Shown here: positions 47,640 through 58,691 of the stretch, piece after piece | Position numbering within the stretch: the stretch's first letter is position 1 | Layout of the letters: every line of letters starts with the position of its first letter | From: Euryodendron excelsum | Lineage: Eukaryota > Streptophyta > Magnoliopsida > Ericales > Pentaphylacaceae | Reading direction: 5' to 3' | DNA: 64,000 nucleotides | Assembly: GCA_033060915.1 (NCBI GenBank) | Contig: CM065378.1 | Span: forward strand, 55,046,001 to 55,110,000 | The notes under the pieces: generated by a model | What the model was told of the DNA's origin: nothing | Databases searched by the model: none | What the model saw: the letters and a program-made list of their open reading frames with translations, nothing else | Translations under genes and position numbers: made by a program

Positions 47640-47826
47640 GTATTTTTATTTCTAATTTTTGGCCAAGTTAGATGAAAAAATACAATGTAAAGATGCTTTT
47701 TGAAAAGGCATTTTTAATAAAAACGCCATTTGAAAAGGCGCTAAACTTGAGTTGCTGAATAAAGTTAAAACATCACCCAGGTTGAAAAATAATTTAATTT
47801 TTTCCCTTTGTCAGGGAAATTTGCCC
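47640..47826 (-). repeat. Right terminal inverted repeat of the MULE
   Basis: Reverse complement partner of 26292-26470. The adjoining 47520-47640 region repeats 'ttttacaaaaggcg'-like units, mirroring the sub-terminal 'aaatggcgttt' units on the left side. Confidence 0.85.
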
Positions 47827-47834
47827 AAAGATCA

Positions 47835-49780
47835 CCAACGTAGATCTGATTAATATTTAATCGTCACGAGGAACTTAGTGAATGTGGCATGATTTGATCC
47901 ATTGTTTTTCAAGGTCCGTAGGTCAAAGAAGCTAATTAGGAATTTTTTTTTTGTGAGAAGAAAAGGTCCCCAGATATATGAAATGAAGATGATTTTATGT
48001 AGCACTTACAGGATTTCTAAGCATGGCTTTTCATGATCTCAATTACTTCAATTTTCTACTACTGACTGTAGATTTGTTCAGGCTACAGACTCGATCGCTT
48101 CCCCTCCCAAAACATAAATATGTATGCATGACATACACATGAATATTTAATATTTTTTTTGGACTTCCCAATAGGAGTACTTCTTGATCTTAATCTGGCT
48201 TTATATTCAACTCTTTATAGTGCAAGTAGGAAAAGGAAATAAAAGCTTTAAAAGCAATTCCCATTTCGTGTATTCTCACTCTCTCTCTAACACTTTAGAA
48301 TCCTCACACTTCATAACTTACACTCACTCCATAATTCTCTACTATGTATATATTGATTGCATGCTTATACTCTATTTATACATAACTAAAGAGGAGCAAA
48401 TGATTGCAGCACTTAATAAAGTAGTCATTAAAGTATTACTTCACTTAGATGAGTTGAGAATAAAGTTTCTCCACTTGATGGTGGCAACACTTAGCAAAAT
48501 AATCATTAAAGTATTACTCCACTTAAATAAGTAGAAAATAAAGTTTCTCTATTTGATAAGTGAGATGATTATCTTTACCTAAATGATAATGAAAGTTAAC
48601 TCACTAAATTGGTGGAGAATAATAAATTAGTAAAGTACTATACTTACTTCCTTTACTTCATCCTATAAATAGTATATATAGATAAGAAGGTTTGAAGACA
48701 ACTAAGCCTAAACATAGTGAAGAGAGAAGAGTAGAGGTTAGGAGATTACTCTTGAATATCAAGTTCCAATCTTTAGAAGAGAAATTTCAAGCATTAGGCA
48801 CTTGAGGTGAGTAATAGTGTATTTGGAGTAAAACCTACATATTTTCAATGCAAATGTTCTTTTTCTACAAATTATATTTGAACAATATGTTTTTAAAGTA
48901 AATGATTTAAACAATACGTTTTCAAAACAAATGATAATATGTCAATATTACTATTCAAAAATAATTATTATATTTTGATACAAAACCTTATATTATTTTA
49001 TCAAGAAAATTCATGGACTAAGTTTTGTATATAATGAATAAGATTTGAAAGCGATATATGTTATACTCAGAGGTCCTACATTGAGAGGACTTAAAATAAA
49101 CCGAAAGTTTGATATGATTAGGAGGACGTTCCTCATAACTTTTTTGTCATTATGTTACGCATCAGTAGTGTATACGTTTTGTTGCGGATTTTTTGTTTAG
49201 CCGAGATCATGAATACATTATGAATTATATATATAATGTTGATATTTAGATTTTTTGCAAGTATAAAACTAAATTTACATCATTTGGAAGGTATGCTTAT
49301 ATTTAGTATATGAATATCTCTTTTACTTGTTTCAAAATTTTATGCAAATAGTATTTATGTCATATGTAAATCAAGTCCATTATATATTTTAATGCTTCAA
49401 TTATCCTATTATTCATTGGGCTTATAGCTTATATTTTCTGAAACATTTTCAGACAATTAAGATTAAGAGTTTAAGTTTAAAAAGTTGTTGGCTAAACTAC
49501 TTATGAGTGAATGTCATGAAGACTCAAATTATATTTTGATTTGTGATAAGTTTGAATCAATAGATTTCTCTAAATTTGTGTTAAGATTATGGTTGTGTAA
49601 TAAAACTATGTTACGATGGTGACATAGGTATTTGTTTTATGTTTACTAATAAATAAAAGAGTGAATCATGCTTCCGCGTTATATCAAATGTAGGTGATCA
49701 GTCTTTTAGTTTAGTTCGACTTTAAATAGTTAAGTTACTGGTCGGTTATAATTTCTAATCCGTACAAAGTGAATTTGGGA
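47835..49780. other. AT-rich intergenic stretch right of the MULE
   Basis: No gene was recognised on either strand. A TATAAATA-type sequence at about 48662-48682 followed by purine-rich sequence could be a promoter or LTR remnant. A short direct repeat ('attaaagtattac(t)tcactta' type) occurs at 48426-48446 and 48506-48526. Confidence 0.45.
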
Positions 49781-49781
49781 T

Positions 49782-49843
49782 TGTGTGTGTGTGTGTGTGT
49801 GTGTCTCTCTCTCTCTCTCGCACACACACACACACACACACAG
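49782..49843. repeat. Compound microsatellite with hairpin potential
   Basis: (GT)11, then (CT)n to about 49819, a single G, then (CA)11. The GT and CA arms are perfect inverted repeats of 22 bp around a CT-rich loop of 16 bases. Confidence 0.9.
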
Positions 49844-49849
49844 TAAAGC

Positions 49850-50260
49850 TGGTGTGGGTTTGAAATGACCTACTTTGAAAGAAGTACAACTACAGACTAA
49901 TACTCCGGAGGCGAGAGAGGGATCCCCTAGTCGGGGAGCCCGAGCGATCAATCATCATGTGTATTGTATATAACGCAAACCAACCTACGCTAAGAGTACA
50001 ATACACGTATATAGCATAGCTATGCTAACTAATAGAATATATATATATATATATATAAAGCAAGCAGGCAAGCATAGCTTACAAGCCAAACCTCGGAGAG
50101 GGCATACTCTGTTAGGTTAGGACTGGAGAGAGAAGCCGTGGAGCCAAAGATGCACCCAATATAGGCACCTAAATGGGCCTTCAGAGCCGGTGATCTGTTC
50201 GGCGGAAGATCCTCTCTCTCACTTGACAAAGCACGCAAGCAATTTCTCTTCTCTTTGTAT
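49850..50260 (-). other. GC-richer block, possible unrecognised exon or leader
   Basis: This short block stands out from the AT-rich surroundings. On the minus strand, frames at 50238-50029 (SSEREDLPPNRSPALK, GAYIGCIFGSTASL) and 49951-49730 (RLGDPSLASGVLVCSC) look protein-like but match no family I recognise. It could be a transcribed LTR leader or a degraded gene. A TA run at 50037-50056 separates the two frames. Confidence 0.2.
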
Positions 50261-52868
50261 TAGGGGTGGGAGTTACTGAATTGACCTTTCAACATATGGA
50301 TGGAGTTTAGGGTTTTTGTTCTATCCACTAAATATTGGAAGTTTATATTGGTGTCTTAGTATTTTTTTTTCCCTGGATTATATACAGGTATAGCTCGGTG
50401 CATGTGTGTAGTTCTTCTGCTTCTCTATAAACAAGTGACACCACATTATTTCAATCAATACACAAAAACAAGTACTGAACTCCGAAAAAAAAGGACAAAA
50501 TTTATATTGCTAATACAAATTTCAGGATCTTCCTTTGCTGATAGGCATTATACTTTGGCAGATTATAACTCTTTCTAAACCTTATATTTTTCTTGATATT
50601 ATATAGTTATTAAAGCAGCGTAACACGCAAATACTAGATTTCGTTCTAGTAGACGAATATGCTATATCTCGTTCTAGAAGACGAAGTTTTTGATCACACA
50701 AGAAGAACAATTCACAATGACTAAAAAGGAATATTATTAAATTTGGAAAAACTAATGTCAATGAAGACTTTCATCCATATTTATAAGAAAACTAACCCTA
50801 ATCCTTCTAAGAAAAGGAAATACTAAAAAAAAAAAGGAAAAATTATAAAAAATAGGAAAGTTGACTTAAACCCAAATTCAAATACTAGAATCCTGAAGAA
50901 AATCTTCAAAACAAGCGTAGTCCAATTTGGAAACTCCAAAACAAAGTTATAATCAAAACAAAATTTTTTCTAAAATAGTAAAAACGTCGATTTGAGGGCC
51001 TAAACGATAGAATTCGGCTAAAATAACCCCCACATCGCGACAATTGTTCCCCAAGCCATTTCAGATCAACCCACCAAATTTCAAGCGATTCCGAGATGTT
51101 CTGAGAAATTATAATTTTACCACTAATCACGTTTTCGGTGCCGATTGGATTTCTTTTGCTCCAAAACTTCTAAGAATACTTCAACAACTCGTTCTACATC
51201 AGTTATAGAGGGAGATAAGATGGATATAACATATCTTTGTGGTTACATGAAAAACTCAAAAAGTATTTTGGTGTTCTCGATTTTGTTCCTTAACCTATAT
51301 GAATAAATATACTCTGAGAGATCATGGCATTTTGTTGTCATTTTGTCACCACATAAAATTAGAAAATAAGGTGGGAGGCAAGATCCAAGATAAACTGACT
51401 GAAATGGATTTTATTCAGCTTGCACTACCACTTAGAAAATGGCATTTCATTACAATATTAATTGGTCTACATATATATCCTGCAAGACTTGTAGGATTTC
51501 ACTCAAGGCTGATCCAAATAACCCAAGATTACCCACAGAACAAGTCCCCTCTAGTGGTGTCAATGCAACAGCTAGCAAGATGTAGAAGAAGACTTCCTAC
51601 CGGAAGAATTAAACGTGATCAATGTGCATAAACTTGTTGAAATAAAAAAAAAAAAAAAAGGAGACTGGACATAAAAGAACTTAGTCCATATCACATTCTA
51701 CCTTTCCAAATGTTGTAGTTTTTAGCATTTACTTTTCCCTAGAGAATTAACACCTATATATATCAAACGGTATTTGTTGACATTAATTTTATGGTCGATG
51801 CATCGACAAAAAGAATTAAAGATCGGGTTTACTCTGATTTTTGTTAATTGACAATATGCCACATCCTTTATTGCGAGCTATATACAGTATATGATATACA
51901 TGATTGACATAAGGATTAGAGCTGGTACCAAAATATTCTCAAGCCTTGATGATCCATAAAGCTGATGACCACACCTAATGAGGATTAAGGCTTCTTGCTT
52001 TTGAGTTTGGTTCGAATTAAGGGGAAATGGCACGGATGCCATTCGAATTAAGGACTTAGAAGGTTCAAATTAAATCTTCAATTTAAATATTTTCCTTCAT
52101 AATTGAAGGCCACGAAGCTAGCAAATTAACAAACAGTTGATGTTCAGCCCAAAAATCATAAGGGACAAATGAATTCATGCCAATACAAAGGCATATATCT
52201 GGGCAGATGCAAGAATAACATGCAAAGGCAAATAACAATAAGCGAGTAGCATAATAGGTTCATCTGTGTAACAAGATCCAAATCTCTAACAAGTATTTGC
52301 ATTTCATTATTAACATATGTCACAAGGAGTAGAAAATTGGAGAAGTTCAGCAGAAGCAATAAAAAATTCAGGAAAGAGAGAGAGAGAGAGAGATTTCAAA
52401 GGCATGATATTTTGTGATTAAATGAAGGATATTCAACTAACCTAGTTTTTTAAATCCAAGAAAGTATTATGAAACCAATCAATTTCATGGCATCAAATAG
52501 ATATTGTGCATAAATTGAACATGGACAAGAAATTGAGGATCTTTATATAGTGTTTGGAATTTGGATTTATCGGGGGAAAAAAAAAAGAAAAGAAAAAAGT
52601 GAGGGAAAAGAAAACAAAAATCATCTTTCATTTTGTTCTCTTTTTCCTCATTTTTTCAATTTTCTTTCCTTTTCTCTTGATAAATTCACGTTCCAACACA
52701 ACATTAGGGTTTAACTAACTCACCTACTTAAGCTATCAACAACCTTGACGCTCGTGATCAAACGAATATTCAAGCCGTTGTACCGTAGACCAATTTAGTT
52801 GCTAACAAGTCTTCAATTTTCCTTGCACTAATGGATTTTTTTTTTAATTGCCAAAACTCAGAGATGTA
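50261..52868. other. Intergenic stretch, no recognised gene
   Basis: The longest open frame (plus strand, 51299-51631, 110 codons) has no recognisable domain; its C-terminal part is basic (RCRRRLPTGRIKRDQ) but no secretion signal or peptide family is evident. Features are a GA microsatellite at 52376-52392 and an A/G-rich tract at 52577-52612. Confidence 0.4.
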
Positions 52869-52984
52869 TATATTTAAGGGTCAATTACATTTTCAACCCT
52901 TACAGTTTACACCGTGTTCCACTTTACCCTCAATACTTCCAATTTCATCAGTTAACATCTTAGACTTGGGGTCAAACTCCAATG

Positions 52985-54545
52985 TGTTGATCCAAGAGTT
53001 GATCTCCATAAGTGATTTTGATGATAACAAAATCTAGCTATTGTGAACTAATGATTTTAACTTGAGTATGCAGTCTAGCTATAACAAACTTGGATAAAAT
53101 TGTGGGGTACTATGTTAACAAAATCGAAGATTTTGTTAGCATCTCATAAGATTACCGGCACCGTAAAGTGCACATGAGAAGTATGTAAAAAAACAAATCA
53201 AATCCAATAGTGCCAGCACTTTTATATAGGTAATGACACCTAAAGAAGAAGAGATAAGGTTTGAATATGCAAATGTTTGACAACATCCATGGCTAACTTA
53301 TCCACAGTGAAGACCCTCAATCCATATATTCATATCAATCCACTAAAGCATCCTATAACTCGAACACACAGTCTTCAAAGCATTATAAAGAAAGTTCAAA
53401 GGAAAAGTCTATCAAGATTGTCGACAATGCAGATGATTGGTGACACTTGATGGTCTGTCCAATTGAAAGACTTCACTAGCACAAGAATATTACTGATATC
53501 AAATAAATTGGTTGACAAAGGACTACTAAAGGCTAAATATGTTTAGAGGTTCATAATGCTACCGACAAAAGTCAGAAAGGCTCAGACATATTTTCACCAT
53601 TGAAGACTGATTTATAGAATGAATGAAATATATTTTATGGAGAGCACTAGTAAAAGAAGCAGGAAGCTAGATTGGCGACACTAGCAAAGATTGTTGGCAA
53701 TCTTGGCTAATGACAGAAAAAGGCTCAAATGGTTAAATTTTTAGACTGTTTGTCTTAGCCGCTCGCGTATTAAATGCACCTCCAACGGCTCTAACGGCTA
53801 ATTCCTGTGAGAGACTATATATATATGAGCTTAAACTCATTTATGGGTGAGAGACAAGGATCTTAAAGTACAAAAATCCAAAAGCCCCAAACATTCCTCA
53901 CTGTTCTGTGTCTGCTACTGTCCGAAAAGATTCACTGAGTTTTAATCTTCATTTATTCACTTCTGAGAGTGATATTTATTGTAATTCTAAACTCATTACT
54001 CTCAAAAAAGGTTGTTATAACCTTATTGAGTGAGTGTAGCTTCATTGTACAAGTGTAGATCGAGAGCTTGGATCGAAGCCTCTCAGTGATTAAGGGTTTG
54101 GTGTAAATCCTTAAATGTAACAGTGAGCTGGGCACTTGAAGAAACTAGCAGCTGTGTAAGAAGACGATTACATAGTAGAATACCTTCGAGAAGATCGAGA
54201 AAGAGAGGACGAAGGCAAGGGTTGGGCCGAACCTCTATAAAATTCTTGTGTTCTGTTTTCCTACTGAGTGTGTGTGTGCGTGTGCTGTTTGTGCTTGCTA
54301 GCAATCATCATAAATATTGCATTACATCTTTAGTTCAATTCTTTAAAAGTATTTTCTAACAAGAAAACCTTACTGCATTCAATCTTGTTTAAATTGTGGC
54401 AAACTTATTGCAAACAATCTTTGCTTTACAGTGTTGATAGTTTTACTCAATTGCTTTGACAACTTGTTTAACTTGATTATTTTAATTTACTCATAATTTT
54501 TGAAGAACCCAATTCACCCCCCCTTGGATTATTTTTAAACTAACA
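52985..54545 (+). mobile_element. Solo LTR (1.56 kb) inside the left inverted repeat of MULE 2
   Basis: It starts TGTTGATCCAAGAG with TTTTGATGATAACAAAATC soon after, and ends AATTCACCCCCCC...ACTAACA. The perfect 5-bp duplication caatg is at 52980-52984 and 54546-54550. It belongs to the same broad LTR type as 11307-13025. A TATATATATG box at about 53818-53827 followed by 'gagctt...' leader-like sequence fits an LTR promoter. There is no internal region. Confidence 0.9.
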
Positions 54546-54665
54546 CAATGTGACCCATCTGGAGGACGCCGCCTGAAAGTTAGACGAAAAAGACCCATAT
54601 GATTTGCACGTGGGTTGCTAAGAGGGACTTTATAGGGATTTTGCACCCCATTCTTGCTCAAATAC
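54546..54665. repeat. Inner part of the left inverted repeat of MULE 2
   Basis: Blocks 'gacccatctgg', 'gacccatatgatttgcac', 'gtgggttgct' and 'tatagggattttgcacccc' are the reverse complement of blocks at 56570-56700. The outer part of the same repeat is at 52878-52984, on the other side of the solo LTR. Confidence 0.85.
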
Positions 54666-54776
54666 TAGGGCTTTCACTGGTTATTTACTTTGGTGATGTT
54701 CTGTGAAAGAATGTACGAGCATAGAAGAAAATGAAAAACAAAGGAAGAAAAGAAAGAGGAGGAAAAGAAGAAAACA

Positions 54777-55111
54777 ATGGAAGGAAGGATTTGGACTTGT
54801 GGGAGACCAACTCACATAGGGACCTTATGGACTTCTGCGAACCCAAACAAGAGATTTGCTGGATGTCAAAACATATAGGGTAAGCATATAATGTGTTTGT
54901 ATAAAAGTTTATATGAAGAAATTTCTTTCATACCTTCTTTGTAATGTATATTTATGCTATTTCATAGCAAGAAAGAGGGTGTGGATTCTTTTTCTGGTAT
55001 GACTTTCTAATGTGCGACCGCTTGAATCAAGTCATACCAGGGCTATTGAGGGAGATGACTAAACTGGAGTGTGATTTGCATAACAAGAAAAAGAGAGAAA
55101 ATGTGATGTAG
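54777..55111 (+). pseudogene. GRF-type zinc-finger protein remnant carried in MULE 2
   Basis: From ATG 54777 the frame reads MEGRIWTCGRPTHIG, LWTSANPNKRFAGCQN, then TAG at 54876-54878 just before a good donor (GTAAGC at 54880). After an intron, the second exon (from about 54968) reads ERGCGFFFWYDFLMC and VIPGLLREMTKLE, ending at TAG 55109-55111. The Cys-Gly, the KRFxGC block (GRF core) and CGFFxW are the conserved elements of GRF zinc fingers, which bind single-stranded nucleic acid in some nucleases and topoisomerases. The small plant proteins of this class mostly have unknown roles. The in-frame stop and uncertain splice phase suggest a pseudogene. I count it as element-borne because it lies between the inverted repeats. 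Confidence 0.7.
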
Positions 55112-55289
55112 GCATGTCTAGTGTTGTCTTGGGTGCTAGTTGTGGTGATAAGGTGTTACTTTGTAAAGGAAAAATGGATCTTGAAATATGAGAATTGAAC
55201 AATTGTGTTTATTGTATGGGTTGTTGCATGAAATTTATGGGGTAGTTTTTGAAATGTGAAATACCACCTATTGTCTTAAGGTTCATATT

Positions 55290-56029
55290 CTCAATGAAAA
55301 TTATTTTGCTATCCAACTGTAATTCATATTCAATTGTGTTTACTAAATGGCATTGCTTGTGCAAAAGAAACCATCTTCACAATATGCTAAATGAACAAGA
55401 GCTTGTGCTGAAGCAAATTAGGCAAACTAACAATATTCATTGTAAACATAACATGTCTATGATAGACAACAGTCCGCTCAACACCCTTGTCTACATGACA
55501 ATCAAACATATCATCATCATCTGTCATTCCATAAACACTATCATAAAAATTGATATAATCATTGTCTTCTTCACTTTCACTATCTTCTTCACCTTCATTA
55601 TCATTACCACCTGCCTCAGTATGACCATCATTCTCATCACCACATGCTTCATTTGTTTTTTTTTATCTCTTCTATAACAATTCTGAATTGACTACTATTA
55701 GGGAAGTCACATTACTTCATTTGACTGCAAAAAATCCACCACACTTAAGTACACTTCTATCACTCTACTGGGAGGAATGTGGCAAACATTACAATAAAAT
55801 CACCCTCAATTGCAAGTAATCGTAAACCATCCTCTAATTTTCTCCCTGATATTCTATAATAATAGTTTACAAACCCCTCATGTCCGATAGCCTTCATATA
55901 CTCATTAAAATCCATTAAACAAAACTTATCAAGGTGACAATTGTCCCCTTACCAAATTGTTCCCCCCATGTACAGCTTACTTGGTGTGTGAATAAATTGA
56001 CCACTGTGGTAGATCTCAATGCTAAAGTA
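55290..56029 (-). pseudogene. PB1-like N-terminal remnant of a MURA-type transposase
   Basis: The minus strand from 56029 reads YFSIEIYHSGQFIH, SKLYMGG, MDFNEYMKAIG, NYYYRISGRKLEDGLR and LLAIEGDFIVMFATF. This is the PB1-like domain found at the N-terminus of many plant MULE transposases. After stops near 55750 an acidic stretch follows (EGEEDSESEEDNDY, TDDDDMFDCHVDKG), also usual in these proteins. The transposase core and SWIM zinc finger are absent. A stop also occurs after GGTIW. No initiator ATG is visible. Confidence 0.75.
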
Positions 56030-56569
56030 GTTATTATTTGCTGCAATCTCAATGGTAAAGTATTAATCAATTCAATTATGCATTAAACAATCATATACTT
56101 CTGACCCCGACTTATACAATATGCATTACAACAAATGATCCTCTGAAGGACCACATGGACAACTAAAAAATAAAAGGTTCTATGAGGGCCCACATGGAAA
56201 ACCAACAAAACCAAAGGGTCTCTAAGGGACCACATGGTAATAATAAAGAAAACAAACACATAGTTAGGATAGCTAACACCACATGGTAACTACAAAAGCT
56301 GTGCACATTGAAATACTAAACATTCACGACAAAACCTACCTAGAAAAGTACCATGTGAGTGCTTGTCGTTGCCACCACCAACACTAGTCATTCCTGTTGT
56401 GCTCTTTATCTGCCCTAAACCCAGTCAATTCCTCTCCATCTTCAGTTGCTGCTTGTGGATTGCCTATTCCACCACTGTCTTCAATCCCCTAACCCAAATA
56501 TGATGTAATTAGGGCATACAATTTGCCCTAATTCGTAAGCAATAGATAGCTTGTGAAGCTCTAGTATTT

Positions 56570-56785
56570 AGGTGGGAATGGGGTGCAAAATCCCTATAAA
56601 GCCCCACTCAGCAACCCATATGCAGATCACATGGGTCTCCTCCATCTTGATTTCAGACGGCGTACCCCAGAGGAGTCACATTAGAGCTTGACCCGAAGTC
56701 TAAGGTGTTGAATGGTAAAATTAAAAGTACAGGAAGCAAAGTGGGACACAGTGTAAATTGTAAGGGTGAAAAATGTAATTGACCC
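56570..56785 (-). repeat. Right inverted repeat of MULE 2
   Basis: Reverse complement of 52878-52984 joined to 54551-54665. It is uninterrupted on this side, so it shows what the left repeat looked like before the LTR landed. Confidence 0.85.
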
Positions 56786-58691
56786 TATGTTTGACGTTTA
56801 ATGCCTTTACTCATATATCATGAAAATTTTGTTATCCAAATTGATTGCTTTACATTAGGGATGGACTTTATTTTATTAATGTTTCAACTGGAATGTTAAT
56901 CATCTATAAAAAAAAACATAAATTGCTAAACCGGTGATTAATGCGAGTCACTGACATGGTTCCCAATGAGTTTTAAATAATCAGGTACGTGGCCTAGGCT
57001 CATTTAAAAAGTCTTCCGTTTTCATTTTTGATCTAATTACATATAAAAATTAAAAACAAAAGAATAATAATTAAATAAAAAATAATTTTGTTGTACTATT
57101 ATAGGTCATAGCATTTTGGCTAAATTCGTGTCCCAATGATAAACGCTTTTGCAGTAACATTAAACAATTAACATAAGCAATGGGTGATAGAAAATCAGAT
57201 TGATGGGTAATGCTTGCTTGATGTTGTATCTTGAAGAAAATAATGGAAATACACAAAATAATAAATAAAAAAGGCTTCCTACGTTTAATTTTTTTGGCCA
57301 TTTTGGATACTTCATTTCTTATTCGGATGATGTTGATTAGGTTAGCATAAATGTAGGTTTTTAAATAGAAGGTCAATATATTTCACCATGTTAAGGAGTT
57401 TCGAAAAATTTAGCTGCTGGTTAATTAACACAAACTAGCTACAGTCACCTGCTAATGGGTTATTAAGTGGCATATCAATATTTCTATATTATATATTATA
57501 GCAAAATGTTAGGGGGGTTTTTGAGCTTCAAAGTCCCGATTCAATTTTAACAAATTTCTAAATTTTTTTAATACGTTAATAACACATGTTACATTATGAT
57601 TGGTTTAGAAATTTAATTTTTCAATTTTATTGAAATTTATTTGCATCTATATTGGGTAAAGCATATCAATGCAATCATAGTTTCCTAAAAAATTTGGAAT
57701 TTTGCAATTTGATTGGTTTAAAAATTTGATTTTTGAATTTTTTTTATAATTATGTGCATTTATATTGGGTAAAGCCTATCAATGCGATCATAGTTTCTAA
57801 AATGTATTTCATAATTTAAAGAAACACTTATTACGATATTAGGGTTCAAAGCAGCCATTATATACTCGCCGTCCTCCTGTTCTTTGCCGCTCTCTTTTTG
57901 GTTCTCACTCATCTCTTTTGCTCACGGCCTTCCTTTGTTTGCAAGTCTCATAAGTTTTTAATGCTCTTTCCGTTTCTCTCTCTTTGTCTATGTACTTATC
58001 TTTGCTTTTGTCTTAATCCACTTTGCATGTGAAACATTTCTACTTTGACGTCCTTTTCGTTCTCCATCTCATGCATACTGATATTTCTATCTCTCCTAAT
58101 TGACACGTTTCACACATATTGATATTGCTATGTTTTCAGTAATTTGTACAGAATCTTGCCTTTTATTAAATTTCATTCTTTTTGGACTTTTATTACGTTA
58201 TTTTTGTATATTTTACAAATTATTATCTTTTAAAAAATACCACTATTCTATCATTTAGATAAATTTTCCCACAAATATTACTGTAAACCCATCCCATTCT
58301 CAAAGTGCATGAAATATGGCAGTACTAATTTTGGAATTAGTAGCATCTTTTTTCGGACTTTTGTTATAGTACAGTTCTGAACATGTGAAAATGGAACATT
58401 TAAATTTTAGTAAACAGCTGTTGTAGGAGTAAAAAATCCTAATTGAAAAAGGTGCATAGGTACTAAATGAGTAAAGATTGAAATTGAAAGACCTAACGTG
58501 TTTGACCTACTAAAGGGCAAACCCTTGGCCAGCATCATTCATTGAATCACATTGTCCAGTGTAATTCCAATGTGGGATCTATATATGAAACCTTTTTTTA
58601 GACCACCAAATCAAAGTTAAATTGGGGTCAAATTAATACACTTTTGATCATGAGATGTGATCAAGGTAGTGCCAATTTGTCAATTGTATTC
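56786..58691. other. AT-rich intergenic stretch
   Basis: No gene was recognised. A tandem duplication of about 115 bp lies at 57585-57810 (marker 'attgggtaaagc' at 57651 and 57766). Around 57480-57600 the sequence resembles 63490-63640 on the far side of the Tat-like LTR ('aaactccc(g/c)att...aatttt', 'caatttgattggtt'). The pyrimidine-rich block at 57865-58080 could be a leader of an unrecognised transcript. Confidence 0.45.

Larger units (their letters stand above)
26292..47826 (-). mobile_element. 21.5-kb MULE carrying MURA and a plant mobile domain gene
   Basis: The left end (TGGCAAATTTCTCTGACAAA) and the inverted right end (GGGCAAATTTCCCTGACAAA) are matched long inverted repeats, flanked by the direct repeat aaagatca at 26284-26291 and 47827-47834 (9-10 bp if one mismatch is allowed). 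Terminal repeats and duplication size are those of Mutator-like elements. Inside, on the minus strand, are a MURA transposase (46243 down to 32983) and a PMD gene (32442 down to 29841). Next to the left terminus lies a 178-bp tandem repeat. A Ty3 element (33056-43998) split MURA later; without it the MULE is about 10.6 kb. Both genes are pseudogenes, so this copy is not autonomous now. Confidence 0.85.
52878..56785. mobile_element. Second MULE-type element with a GRF zinc finger and a MURA remnant
   Basis: The left end GGGTCAATTACATTTTCAAC is inverted at the right end (read from 56785: GGGTCAATTACATTTTTCAC). Similarity continues for over 200 bp once the solo LTR at 52985-54545 is removed. The flanks tatatttaa (52869-52877) and tatgtttga (56786-56794) agree at 7 of 9 bases, with both differences transitions, compatible with an old 9-bp duplication. 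Inside are a GRF zinc-finger remnant (plus strand) and a PB1-like MURA N-terminus (minus strand). Without the LTR it is about 2.3 kb, so most of the transposase has been lost. Confidence 0.75.

Noticed and set aside
51299..51631. 110-codon plus-strand frame with a basic C-terminus
   Set aside because: I considered a small secreted peptide gene. There is no signal peptide, no conserved cysteines and no recognised family.
54083..54359. Open frames over a solo-LTR 3' part
   Set aside because: They lie wholly in LTR sequence bounded by caatg duplications, with no domain.
55249..55677. 142-codon plus-strand frame rich in Ile, Thr and Phe
   Set aside because: It is the antisense shadow of the acidic region of the minus-strand MURA remnant.
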